In this document: positions 6,479-12,952 of the stretch, piece by piece | How positions within the stretch are numbered: position 1 is the stretch's first letter | Layout of the letters: each line of letters opens with the position of its first letter | From: Lachnospiraceae bacterium | GTDB taxonomy: Bacteria; Bacillota; Clostridia; Lachnospirales; Lachnospiraceae | Direction: 5' to 3' | NCBI GenBank assembly: GCA_009774585.1 | Contig: VSOA01000083.1 | Location: 1-12,952 of the forward strand | DNA: 12,952 nt | The notes under the pieces: generated by a model | The model's input: the letters and a program-made list of their open reading frames with translations, nothing else | Databases searched by the model: none | What the model was told of the DNA's origin: nothing | Program-made: the position numbers and the translations under genes

Positions 6479-6853
6479 ATGGAACAAAAGGCGTATGAAT
6501 GGGCGCAGGCTTTATGCTATTATGCGGGGGAAGACGAGGAATTCCTGAGAAACTTCTGGAGAATGCTTATACGGTCGCCGGAGATCTATAAGGAGTTTCT
6601 GCACTATCTGGAGCATCAGCAGTTTCTCTGTGAATATAAAGTGTCGGGTTACAGCGTGGTTGATATCATGGTGTGGCAGATGGATCATTTTAAGGCGCAG
6701 ATGGACAGAGGGAAGGATGATATGAAGAACAACGGAGACAAGATGCTGTTGATGGCATTTGACACCTTGCTTAGAATGGAACAGAATCCGGACTATTATG
6801 TAAACTTAATACAGACCGAGACAGGTACAGATTATCCCGGGAAATATAATTGA
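6479..6853 (+). CDS. Uncharacterised 124-residue protein, first gene of the NdpA/hydrolase unit
   Basis: I do not recognise a named family. The 124-residue protein is soluble and probably mostly helical, with no signal peptide or membrane segment. It is rich in aromatic, Met and acidic residues: four consecutive-helix-like blocks can be drawn at about 3-27, 30-50, 58-75 and 85-105, and the C-terminus (106-124) is polar and probably loose. Two cysteines (C13, C51) are isolated and do not form a metal site. The ATG at 6479 has a strong AGGAAAGG (6463-6470) eight bases upstream. The stop at 6851-6853 lies 32 bases before the start of the YejK-like gene, so co-transcription is likely. Good codon structure, a strong ribosome binding site and tight spacing support a real gene. 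Its function is unknown. Confidence 0.82.
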   Translation: MEQKAYEWAQALCYYAGEDEEFLRNFWRMLIRSPEIYKEFLHYLEHQQFLCEYKVSGYSVVDIMVWQMDHFKAQMDRGKDDMKNNGDKMLLMAFDTLLRMEQNPDYYVNLIQTETGTDYPGKYN

Positions 6854-6885
6854 AACGGATAGACGAAGAACAGGAGAAACTTACG

Positions 6886-7911
6886 ATGAATAAAGAAGAC
6901 ATCAGAATCAAGCATGTAATTGTACATATTCTGGATTCTACAATCGGTATGCCGGTGCTGTCGGATACGGAACTGGAATACGGTTCGGAGATTGCAGAAT
7001 TTCTCAAGGAACATATCGCGAAGATCAGTTCGGGGGACGATGCGAAGGAGTGTAGATTTTATAAGGAAGAATCAGAAGTCTATCAGATGCTTAACGCTTA
7101 TGCGGATGAAGATTTCGTGACGGTGAGCAAAGATATTGCCTCCATGCTGTATGAGATTATGAACAGTAATATCGACATTCCGCCGGCAGATTTGATGGTG
7201 GTGCGTTTCAAGGAAGGAGAAGATGAGTATCTGGCGCTTCTTAAGATGAATTACAAGGCGCTCTATACACACAGGACGATGACGCTTGAGGACGGCGAAG
7301 GCAACAGCAATGAGATTATCAGACATAAATCGATTCTTCCCTCGGAAAGCCAGCGGCTGACAGAGGCGGCAATCATACGTCTGGAAGATTTGGCTCTGTG
7401 GGTAATTGAGAGAAAATACGAGGTGAACGGGGAGAAAACGAACTATTTTTCATTTCTTTTCCTAAAATGCAGCGCACATTTGTCACACAAATCGAAGCTA
7501 TCCATTGTGAGTAAAGCGGTGGAGAGCATACAGAAGGAAGGATATGATGAGACGGAACGCTTCGAGAAACAGATGCGCGCCAAGAGTATTATTCAGGCAG
7601 AGATTGAAGATAAAGGCGGTTTTGTGGTAGAAGAACTGGCGGAGAAAATATTTGACCAACAGCCGGAATTAAAAGTGGCTTTTCAGGATAAGATGGAAAA
7701 GTACGATATGGTGAAGGAACAGATACAGCCGCAGAGTGAAAATACGGTGCGCAAGTATCAGAACCAGCATCTGTACACCGACACGGGAATTGAGATTAAG
7801 ATTCCCATGGAACAGTATAAGAATCCGAAAAGTGTGGAATTCATCACGAATCCGGATGGGACGATTTCCGTGCTGATCAAGAATATTGAGCATTTGGAAG
7901 CAAAAATATAA
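6886..7911 (+). CDS. Nucleoid-associated protein, YejK/NdpA (NA37) family
   Basis: This 341-residue protein matches the YejK/NdpA nucleoid-associated family in length (E. coli YejK is about 335) and in its N-terminal pattern. That pattern is an I-x-H-x-I-V-H-x-L beta strand (IKHVIVHILD, 8-17), followed by L-x-D-x-E (25-29) and a helical F/L-x-E-H-I segment (about 39-44) that leads into the FYKEESEVYQML region. A second recognisable stretch is VVRFKEGEDEYLALLKMNYK (about 104-123), a long beta-hairpin region of the family. Family members associate with DNA in the cytoplasm; their exact role is not known. The ATG at 6886 follows AGGAG (6872-6876) at ideal spacing; the frame is open from a TTG at 6850, but that overlaps the previous stop and lacks a site. 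It is the middle gene of the 6479-9166 unit. Confidence 0.85.
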   Translation: MNKEDIRIKHVIVHILDSTIGMPVLSDTELEYGSEIAEFLKEHIAKISSGDDAKECRFYKEESEVYQMLNAYADEDFVTVSKDIASMLYEIMNSNIDIPPADLMVVRFKEGEDEYLALLKMNYKALYTHRTMTLEDGEGNSNEIIRHKSILPSESQRLTEAAIIRLEDLALWVIERKYEVNGEKTNYFSFLFLKCSAHLSHKSKLSIVSKAVESIQKEGYDETERFEKQMRAKSIIQAEIEDKGGFVVEELAEKIFDQQPELKVAFQDKMEKYDMVKEQIQPQSENTVRKYQNQHLYTDTGIEIKIPMEQYKNPKSVEFITNPDGTISVLIKNIEHLEAKI

Positions 7912-7996
7912 TACGTGGTCGAGAGTGGCATAGGCGGCGGAATATTTTAATATCGCTATCAGACAGATCTGACAGGAAAGGGGAGTATCTGCGAAT

Positions 7997-9166
7997 ATGG
8001 GGACAATCATAGATTATCTGAAAGAATACGGCGAGTATATGCTTGAGGAGAAAGGATTTAATGAGGTAGACAGTCTGGCGCTCAGCCAGTTTGCTTATCT
8101 GAAATTCGACGGTTTAGCACCGGAAATCGGTGAGAGTAAGCCGATGGTGAGTCTTCAGGAATTGTTTGAACATCAGGATTATGACCGTCTGTATGCCGAC
8201 GAGCGTTACCGAGAGGACAATACGGCGTTGTTTCTCGGCTTTGTTCACAGTAAACGGTTTCATGAGATGAAGGTTGGAAATTATGTAAACCAAATTGACC
8301 TTGAGACAGAGACGCAGTTTTCAGCGGTGACATTCCGGCTGCCAAACGGCGTGTACTATGTGGCATACCGTGGAACGGATGAGACGATTGTAGGATGGAA
8401 AGAAGACTTGAATCTCGCCTTCTCCGAACCGGTAAGAGGACAGCTTATGAGCGTTGATTATCTGAACCGGGCGGCGGATGCGATGACAGGAGATTTCTAT
8501 GTCGGCGGTCATTCTAAAGGAGGGAATCTTGCAACCTATGCATGCATGAACTGTGATGAGGAAGTGCGCAGCCGTATTATGGCAATCTATGACCATGACG
8601 GACCGGGATTTCGACCGGAGATAATGGCACAAGGGGCTTACGATGAGATTGCGGATCGGATTCATAAGACGATACCGCACTCTTCGTTAGTGGGAATGCT
8701 GCTTTATTCGGACGGTGCGTACCGCGTGGTGGAAAGTAAGACGATTGGTCTGGCGCAGCACAATCCGTATACATGGCTGGTCAATGAGGATCGGTTTAAG
8801 ATGGTTAACGAGCTGTACGCGGGACGCAAATTTCTGGACGAGGCTCTCAATCAATGGATTCTTTCACTTTCGCAGGAACAGGTGCGCATTTTCTCGGATA
8901 CGCTGTATCAGGTGATTCTTGCTTCAGAGACGGATAATCTGATTGATTTTACGGCGAACTGGCATAAGAGTATCCATAAGATCGGCGTGGCGCTTAAAGA
9001 AATTGAGCCGCAGACCCGCAAGAATATCATTCAGATTATGAAATCCCTTTTTGATATTATCTCGCTGCAGATGAAAGAAAGGCGAAAGAGTAAGAATGAA
9101 TTGCAGAGAGAAAAGTTCGAGCAGGGGATTGCCCAGCTGGAACAGATGTTTACGAAATCGGAGTGA
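7997..9166 (+). CDS. Mbeg1-like (DUF2974) alpha/beta hydrolase
   Basis: This 389-residue protein matches the Mbeg1-like alpha/beta-hydrolase family, lipase-like serine hydrolases common in gut Clostridia. The N-terminal part has the family's (L)SQFAYLKFDGL element (30-40). YRGTD (124-128) is the lipase-type strand and loop near the oxyanion hole. GGHSKGGNLA (170-179) is the nucleophile elbow with S173. IYDHDGPGF (197-205) supplies the candidate catalytic aspartate (D199 or D201), and QHNPYTW (254-260) a candidate catalytic histidine (H255). The last 100 residues are charged and helical, ending in a likely coiled coil (about 350-386). No signal peptide is seen, so it is probably cytoplasmic; the substrate is unknown. 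An AAAGGGGAG run precedes the ATG by 12 bases. It follows the YejK-like gene by 85 bp without a convincing promoter, and its 3' end overlaps the convergent C26 gene by 17 bp. Confidence 0.85.
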   Translation: MGTIIDYLKEYGEYMLEEKGFNEVDSLALSQFAYLKFDGLAPEIGESKPMVSLQELFEHQDYDRLYADERYREDNTALFLGFVHSKRFHEMKVGNYVNQIDLETETQFSAVTFRLPNGVYYVAYRGTDETIVGWKEDLNLAFSEPVRGQLMSVDYLNRAADAMTGDFYVGGHSKGGNLATYACMNCDEEVRSRIMAIYDHDGPGFRPEIMAQGAYDEIADRIHKTIPHSSLVGMLLYSDGAYRVVESKTIGLAQHNPYTWLVNEDRFKMVNELYAGRKFLDEALNQWILSLSQEQVRIFSDTLYQVILASETDNLIDFTANWHKSIHKIGVALKEIEPQTRKNIIQIMKSLFDIISLQMKERRKSKNELQREKFEQGIAQLEQMFTKSE

Positions 9167-9794
9167 ATCCTATGAAATGGGCAAGGAGCAGCTCGCCGCC
9201 TTCGTCCATGATGCGTTCAGGATGCCACTGTACGGCGATGATCGGCAGGGATGTGTGCATAATGCCCTCCATAACGCCGTCTCCCGCGCGGCACACCGGA
9301 ATAAGACCACGTCCCAATCGGTCCACGGCCTGATGGTGGGCTGAATTGACATTTGTTCCCGTGCCGTATAATTGATAGAAGAAATCGGTGCGGTTTACAC
9401 CGCTGTGATAGACATAGTGCTGCTTGTCACATCCGTCCCACATATGTGCGGCGGTATTTTCGATATGCTGTGCGACCGTGCCGCCTAATTGTATATTAAT
9501 GAGCTGAAGCCCCTTACAGATACCGAGTACGGGCTTTTTCCTTGTCATAAATGAAGAGAACGCCTGTATCTGCAAGATGTCCAGTTCCGTGTCGATGTTG
9601 CGGGAACCATTGTTAAGCTGGCCGTAGAAAGCCGGGGTGATATCTCCGCCGCCGGGCAGGATAAGATGAGTTGCATGTTCGGATTCTGTGACGTTTAATG
9701 TGGTTATATAAGGTATGGCCAGTCTGCGCATGGCATTTTCGTAGTTGACAGTGTCTTTGGAGCGGCCGACAATAGCAACCAAAGGAGAATTCAT
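9150..9794 (-). CDS. Class I glutamine amidotransferase-like hydrolase (peptidase C26, PuuD type)
   Basis: This 214-residue protein belongs to the gamma-glutamyl-gamma-aminobutyrate hydrolase/peptidase C26 group, cytoplasmic enzymes that hydrolyse gamma-glutamyl amides. The catalytic cysteine is C93 in GICKGLQLIN, the nucleophile elbow. H191 and E193 in AVQWHPERI complete the triad. LPGGGDITPAFYG (46-58) is the conserved oxyanion-side loop, and SAHHQAVD (151-158) is the typical PuuD-family segment. At 214 residues it is slightly shorter than the usual 230-250. The ATG at 9794 is preceded by AGAGGAAA at good spacing, and a convincing promoter lies at 9826-9855. Its last five codons and stop overlap, on the opposite strand, the end of the hydrolase gene. 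No polyamine genes are nearby, so the substrate (gamma-glutamyl-GABA, folyl-polyglutamate or another gamma-glutamyl compound) is undetermined. Confidence 0.88.
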   Translation of the reverse strand: MNSPLVAIVGRSKDTVNYENAMRRLAIPYITTLNVTESEHATHLILPGGGDITPAFYGQLNNGSRNIDTELDILQIQAFSSFMTRKKPVLGICKGLQLINIQLGGTVAQHIENTAAHMWDGCDKQHYVYHSGVNRTDFFYQLYGTGTNVNSAHHQAVDRLGRGLIPVCRAGDGVMEGIMHTSLPIIAVQWHPERIMDEGGELLLAHFIGFTPIS

Positions 9795-9825
9795 ATAGTT
9801 TCCTCTGAACAGATAACATTACTAT

Positions 9826-9855
9826 ATTGTATGTATACAGATGACGAATTGTCAG
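9826..9855 (-). promoter_or_regulatory. Promoter of the peptidase C26 gene
   Basis: Reading leftward, CTGACA (9855-9850, 5 of 6) and TACAAT (9831-9826, 5 of 6) are 18 bases apart. The predicted transcript start near 9819 gives a leader of about 25 bases, which contains the ribosome binding site. Confidence 0.65.
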
Positions 9856-9945
9856 CGGACGAAAACAGATAGGGAGGAAAATGGTGAAAGTGCTTGTATA
9901 TGGTAAAAAAATTGAGAAAACTTTGTTTAAAATGAAAAATACAGG

Positions 9946-9974
9946 TTGCTTTATCACTCACAATCCAATATAAT
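9946..9974 (+). promoter_or_regulatory. Promoter of the arabinofuranosidase operon
   Basis: TTGCTT (9946-9951) and a perfect TATAAT (9969-9974) are separated by 17 bases. Transcription should begin near 9981, about 50 bases before the ATG at 10033. A 14-base palindrome at 9985-9998 lies directly downstream. Confidence 0.75.
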
Positions 9975-9984
9975 TTAGCTATGA

Positions 9985-9998
9985 TTAAAATATTTTAA
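9985..9998. promoter_or_regulatory. Palindrome at the start of the arabinofuranosidase operon transcript, candidate operator
   Basis: TTAAAATATTTTAA is a perfect 14-base inverted repeat centred about 11 bases past the predicted transcription start. Its position is typical for a repressor site, but it is pure A/T in an AT-rich leader, so chance is possible. No regulator gene is in the window. Confidence 0.3.
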
Positions 9999-10032
9999 GA
10001 TTAACAAAAAATAAAATGGGAGCGTGGTCAAG

Positions 10033-10983
10033 ATGGGTGATGGAAAGGAAATATTTTATAACAAGCCGTGGATAATGCAGAGGGCAGATCCCTATGTATA
10101 TAGGCATACGGACGGAAGTTATTATTTTACGGCTTCGGTGCCTGCCTATGACGGTATCGTACTTCGCAGGTCCGATACGCTTGCAGGGCTTGCTGATGCC
10201 GAGGAAACAGAAGTATGGCATAAACATGAATCCGGCATTATGAGCTGCCATATCTGGGCGCCGGAATTACATTATATTAACGGCGCGTGGTACATATATT
10301 ATGCGGGCGGCGATAAGGATGATATCTGGGCAATCAGACCGTATGTGCTCGAGTGTAAGGATGCGGATCCGTTGACCGGTACATGGGTGGAAAAGGGTAA
10401 GATGAGGAGAGCGCCGGAAGATGAGTTCTCGTTTGAAGGCTTTTCACTGGATGCCACCGTGTTTGAGAATAAAGGCAAGTGGTATTATATCTGGGCGGAG
10501 AAGGTTGGCGTCGGCAAGCAGATATCCAATCTCTATATCGGTGAACTGGACACGCCTTACCAGCTTAAGACGGTGCAGGTGCTTCTGACGACTCCCGACT
10601 ATGATTGGGAGAGGGTAGGATTCTGGGTGAATGAAGGTCCGGCCATATTAAAGAGAAACGGTAAAATATTCATGACATATTCCGCATCGGAGACCGGCGT
10701 GGCATATTGTATGGGTCTGATGACGGCTGATGAGGACGCAGATCTTCTGGATCCTCTGTCATGGCATAAGGAGAGATATCCGGTACTTAAATCGGATGCT
10801 TCCGTGGGAACTTACGGTCCGGGACACAACAGCTTTACAGTGGACGAAGAGGGGAATGATATTCTGGTTTACCATGCGAGAACAGAGACAGAGATTGTCG
10901 GCGATCCGCTCTATAATCCGAATCGGCATGCGATGCTGATGAAATTCGGCTGGAAGGACGGCAAACCTGATTTTCACTTTTAA
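10033..10983 (+). CDS. GH43 family glycosidase, probable alpha-L-arabinofuranosidase
   Basis: This 316-residue enzyme has the five-bladed beta-propeller signature of glycoside hydrolase family 43. The catalytic base is D19 in RADPYVYRHTDG, the pKa-modulating aspartate is D140 in FSLDATVF, and the general acid is E201 in VNEGPAIL. IWAPELHYING (74-84) and GPGHNSF (262-268, with the central H265) are conserved family elements. The single-domain length and the ADPYVYRHTDGSYYFTASVP opening resemble the group of exo-acting alpha-L-arabinofuranosidases (subfamily GH43_26 from memory). No signal peptide is present, so it should act on imported arabino-oligosaccharides in the cytoplasm. The ATG at 10033 is preferred because GGGAG (10018-10022) lies 10 bases upstream; a GTG at 10024 is too close to that site. 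It is followed 62 bp later by a GH51 arabinofuranosidase, which supports arabinan or arabinoxylan use. Confidence 0.88.
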   Translation: MGDGKEIFYNKPWIMQRADPYVYRHTDGSYYFTASVPAYDGIVLRRSDTLAGLADAEETEVWHKHESGIMSCHIWAPELHYINGAWYIYYAGGDKDDIWAIRPYVLECKDADPLTGTWVEKGKMRRAPEDEFSFEGFSLDATVFENKGKWYYIWAEKVGVGKQISNLYIGELDTPYQLKTVQVLLTTPDYDWERVGFWVNEGPAILKRNGKIFMTYSASETGVAYCMGLMTADEDADLLDPLSWHKERYPVLKSDASVGTYGPGHNSFTVDEEGNDILVYHARTETEIVGDPLYNPNRHAMLMKFGWKDGKPDFHF

Positions 10984-10987
10984 ATAC

Positions 10988-11012
10988 TGTGCTTGGGAAA
11001 AAGGAAAGCACA
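10988..11012 (+). other. Intercistronic stem-loop between the GH43 and GH51 genes
   Basis: TGTGCTT (10988-10994) pairs with AAGCACA (11006-11012), a 7-bp stem with an 11-base purine-rich loop. No T-tract follows, so it is not a terminator. It may tune mRNA stability between the two genes. Confidence 0.4.
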
Positions 11013-11045
11013 CAATTATAAATAATTAAGGAGAGGCAGAAAAAT

Positions 11046-12569
11046 ATGGCAAAACTATATATTAACGAGAAAAACAAGAAAGGGCGTATTAACGCTGAAA
11101 TTTACGGACATTTTTCAGAACATCTGGGAAGATGTATCTATGAAGGTCTCTACGTGGGGGAAGATTCTGATATTCCTAATGTGAACGGTATGCGCAAAGA
11201 CGTGGTGGACGCATTAAAAGAGATGAAGATTCCGGTACTTCGCTGGCCGGGAGGCTGTTTTGCGGATGAATATCATTGGAAGGACGGTATCGGACCGAAA
11301 GAAAACAGGAAGAAGATGATCAATACACACTGGGGCGGTGTGGTGGAAGATAACAGCTTCGGTACGCACGAGTTCTTTGAACTGTGTGAACAGTTAGGGT
11401 GTAAGACCTATGTGAACGGTAATGTCGGCAGCGGCACCGTGCAGGAGATGAGCGAGTGGGTAGAGTACATTACTTTTAACGGCGTCTCGCCGATGGCAGA
11501 TCTTAGAAAGAAGAACGGACATGAAAAACCGTGGAAGATTGATTATTTCGGTGTCGGCAATGAAAACTGGGGATGCGGCGGCAATATGACGCCGGAATAT
11601 TATGCCAACTTATATAGAAGATACCAGACTTATGTAAGAAATTACGATCATACGGCGCCTATCCGCAAGGTATGCGGCGGACCGAATGTGGCGGATTACT
11701 TCTGGACAGAGGGCGTACTGAAGATATGTTTCGCACCGCCGCAGCCGAATGAGGAATTTGGGCCGAGAGGATTTATGGACGGGTTGTCACTGCACTATTA
11801 TGTTCATCCTGAAGGATGGCAGATAAAGGGAAGCGCAACTGAATTTGATGATAAAGTATGGTATAAGACGATGGCGAAGGCGGCTTACATGGAAGAGCTG
11901 ATTGAGCGCCACGGTGCGATTATGGATCAGTATGACCCGGATAAGAAGATCGGTCTGGTGGTCGATGAGTGGGGATGCTGGTTCACGGTAGAGCCGGGAA
12001 CGAACCCGGGATTCTTATACCAGCAGAATACGATGCGTGACGCGCTTGTCGCTGGACTGACATTGAATATCTTTAATAAACACTGTGACCGCGTGAAGAT
12101 GGCATGTATTGCGCAGATGGTCAATGTATTGCAGTCAGTGATTCTGACCGAAGGTCCCAAGATGATTCTCACACCGACTTACTATGTGTTCCGTATGTAC
12201 AAGAATCATCAGGATGCAGAGTTAGTGGACAGTTACATTGAAGGAAATAAAATGATTGGCGAAGAAGAGGAGTATCAGGTGCCGCTCCTTAGTGAATCAG
12301 TATCGGTGGATGAAAAAGGATACATTAATGTGACGCTTAACAATCTGTCGGTGACAGAGGATGTTCCGGTGGAAATTGCTTTGGCGGAAAGTATTCCTAT
12401 GCACCTCGATGCATCCATTTTGCAGCAGGAGATGCATGCGCACAATACCTTTGATGAGCCGGAGAATGTGAAAGAAAAGGCATACGTTTCCTATGAATTT
12501 AAGGATGGTAAAATCTGTCTGACAGCACCGGCGTGCAGCGTGATCAGTCTGCGCATCAAGACAAAATAA
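11046..12569 (+). CDS. abfA: GH51 alpha-L-arabinofuranosidase
   Basis: This 507-residue enzyme matches the family 51 alpha-L-arabinofuranosidases such as Bacillus AbfA in length and throughout its sequence. It removes terminal L-arabinose from arabinan and arabinoxylan oligosaccharides by a retaining mechanism. IYGHFSEHLGRCIYEGLYVG (19-38) is the family opening. RWPGGCFADEYHWKDGIGP (66-84) forms part of the active site. The acid/base is E173 in GVGNENWGCGG and the nucleophile is E308 in VVDEWGCW. A beta-sandwich C-terminal domain follows from about residue 385. There is no signal peptide, so it is cytoplasmic. AAGGAGAGG (11028-11036) precedes the ATG by nine bases, predicting strong translation. 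It is very probably co-transcribed with the GH43 gene upstream and the small cysteine-rich gene downstream. Confidence 0.96.
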   Translation: MAKLYINEKNKKGRINAEIYGHFSEHLGRCIYEGLYVGEDSDIPNVNGMRKDVVDALKEMKIPVLRWPGGCFADEYHWKDGIGPKENRKKMINTHWGGVVEDNSFGTHEFFELCEQLGCKTYVNGNVGSGTVQEMSEWVEYITFNGVSPMADLRKKNGHEKPWKIDYFGVGNENWGCGGNMTPEYYANLYRRYQTYVRNYDHTAPIRKVCGGPNVADYFWTEGVLKICFAPPQPNEEFGPRGFMDGLSLHYYVHPEGWQIKGSATEFDDKVWYKTMAKAAYMEELIERHGAIMDQYDPDKKIGLVVDEWGCWFTVEPGTNPGFLYQQNTMRDALVAGLTLNIFNKHCDRVKMACIAQMVNVLQSVILTEGPKMILTPTYYVFRMYKNHQDAELVDSYIEGNKMIGEEEEYQVPLLSESVSVDEKGYINVTLNNLSVTEDVPVEIALAESIPMHLDASILQQEMHAHNTFDEPENVKEKAYVSYEFKDGKICLTAPACSVISLRIKTK

Positions 12570-12610
12570 GTAAAAGGAGACAGATCTGTTTGAGATAAAG
12601 GAAGGCATGT

Positions 12611-12895
12611 ATGAAAGATATGGAGATAGAGACAAAGCGTATTTGCCGTAAATGTTTGACAAGGGACATGGACAAAGATGCGTACTTCGAGAATCTGCAT
12701 ACCTATATAGCCAATATAGATGACGAGATCAAAGTTGAGAAGCCGCTTTACGAAGAGCGGCTTTCTCTGTGCAAAGAATGTGATCTTCTGGCAGATGGTA
12801 TGTGCAGGGCATGCGGATGCTATGTAGAGCTGCGTGCCGCTATACGCAAAAACGGATGTCCGTATGACAAATGGAAGAGCGTAAATATTTTATGA
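12611..12895 (+). CDS. Small cysteine-rich protein, putative zinc-binding (DUF6171-like)
   Basis: This 94-residue protein has eight cysteines: CxxC at 12-15, CxxC at 54-57, CxxCxC at 65-70 and a final C83. The pattern is expected to bind one or two zinc ions. The order is an N-terminal CRKCL knuckle, a charged helical middle (about 20-50) and a C-terminal CGCYVELRAAIRKNGCPYDKW block. From memory this matches a small Clostridia family annotated DUF6171, whose function is unknown. AAGGAAGG ends about five bases before the ATG at 12611, and an in-frame stop at 12596-12598 rules out a longer form. It follows the GH51 gene by 41 bp on the same strand and is probably in the same transcript, although nothing suggests a role in sugar metabolism. 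A terminator-like hairpin lies within the coding region. Confidence 0.8.
   Translation: MKDMEIETKRICRKCLTRDMDKDAYFENLHTYIANIDDEIKVEKPLYEERLSLCKECDLLADGMCRACGCYVELRAAIRKNGCPYDKWKSVNIL
12740..12770 (+). terminator. Terminator-like hairpin inside the cysteine-rich gene
   Basis: AAGCCGCTTT (12740-12749) pairs with AGAGCGGCTT (12754-12763), giving a GC-rich 10-bp stem with one G-U pair and an ACGA tetraloop. It is followed by TCTCTGT, which is only moderately T-rich. It lies within codons for the EKPLYEERL segment. It could attenuate transcription from the arabinofuranosidase operon or be a coding coincidence. Confidence 0.3.
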
Positions 12896-12907
12896 CAACC
12901 TAAATTA

Positions 12908-12923
12908 TTTAGATAAATCTAAA
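12908..12923. other. AT-rich inverted repeat at the right edge
   Basis: TTTAGA (12908-12913) and TCTAAA (12918-12923) flank a TAAA loop, and a further TCTAAA follows at 12929-12934. On the minus strand the stem runs into an AT-rich stretch. It may be an operator or weak terminator for genes beyond the window; the context is cut off. Confidence 0.25.
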
Positions 12924-12952
12924 AAAGTCTAAAAATATATAAAATGTTTCAA

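Noticed and set aside
7961..7971. 11-base word AGACAGATCTG upstream of the hydrolase gene, also found at 12578-12588 upstream of the cysteine-rich gene
   Set aside because: Several shared 11-base words are expected by chance in a window of this size, and the two genes have no other link.
8321..8680. Leftward open frames opposite the Mbeg1-like hydrolase
   Set aside because: They lie wholly within a well-supported gene, lack ribosome binding sites and carry no family motifs.
9507..9542. AAGCCC / GGGCTT stem followed by T's on the plus strand inside the C26 gene
   Set aside because: Only 6 bp with an 18-base loop, and the sequence is fixed by the conserved GICKG active-site region; too weak to list as a terminator.
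12573..12598. Orphan AAGGAG upstream of a TTG-AGA-TAA mini-frame after the GH51 stop
   Set aside because: A two-codon frame is not a credible gene; the real start at 12611 has its own ribosome binding site.

Overview
The window looks like chromosomal DNA from an anaerobic Firmicute of the Clostridia, most likely a gut Lachnospiraceae relative. This rests on strong AGGAGG-type ribosome binding sites, moderate GC, and the gene families present: an AGCS symporter, a MATE exporter, an Mbeg1-like hydrolase, a YejK/NA37 nucleoid protein, and paired GH43 and GH51 arabinofuranosidases. The genus cannot be fixed from the sequence alone. No rRNA, tRNA, CRISPR array or intact mobile element was seen.

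Left part (1-2202): the edge holds the first 15 codons of a leftward gene that reads like a MacB/FtsX-type ABC permease, with a good leftward promoter. Next comes a decayed tyrosine recombinase that has lost its N-terminus and an internal block of its catalytic domain. Then a leftward Cu/Zn superoxide dismutase lies divergent from a rightward ZIP metal transporter.

Middle part (2203-9794): a MATE exporter and a methyl-accepting chemotaxis protein without an external sensor domain each have their own recognisable promoter. An AGCS sodium/amino-acid symporter converges on the chemoreceptor with an 8-bp gap. A strong terminator-like hairpin for the chemoreceptor transcript lies inside the symporter gene, antisense to it. 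Divergent from the symporter is a three-gene rightward unit: an unrecognised 124-residue protein, a YejK/NA37-family nucleoid-associated protein and an Mbeg1-like (DUF2974) alpha/beta hydrolase. Its last gene overlaps, tail to tail, a leftward class I glutamine-amidotransferase-like hydrolase (peptidase C26, PuuD type).

Right part (9795-12952): a clear promoter drives a GH43 arabinofuranosidase-like enzyme, a GH51 alpha-L-arabinofuranosidase and a small eight-cysteine protein. The two glycosidases lack signal peptides, so they would release arabinose inside the cell from short imported arabino-oligosaccharides. No transporter or regulator for that pathway is in the window.

The least explained element is the 6479-9166 unit, which couples an unknown protein and a DNA-associated protein with a serine hydrolase. 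It is a candidate for an undescribed system, but nothing in the sequence proves a joint function. Start codons were moved inward for the ZIP, MATE, chemoreceptor, AGCS, nucleoid-protein and GH43 genes, because ribosome binding sites or promoters favour the inner start.
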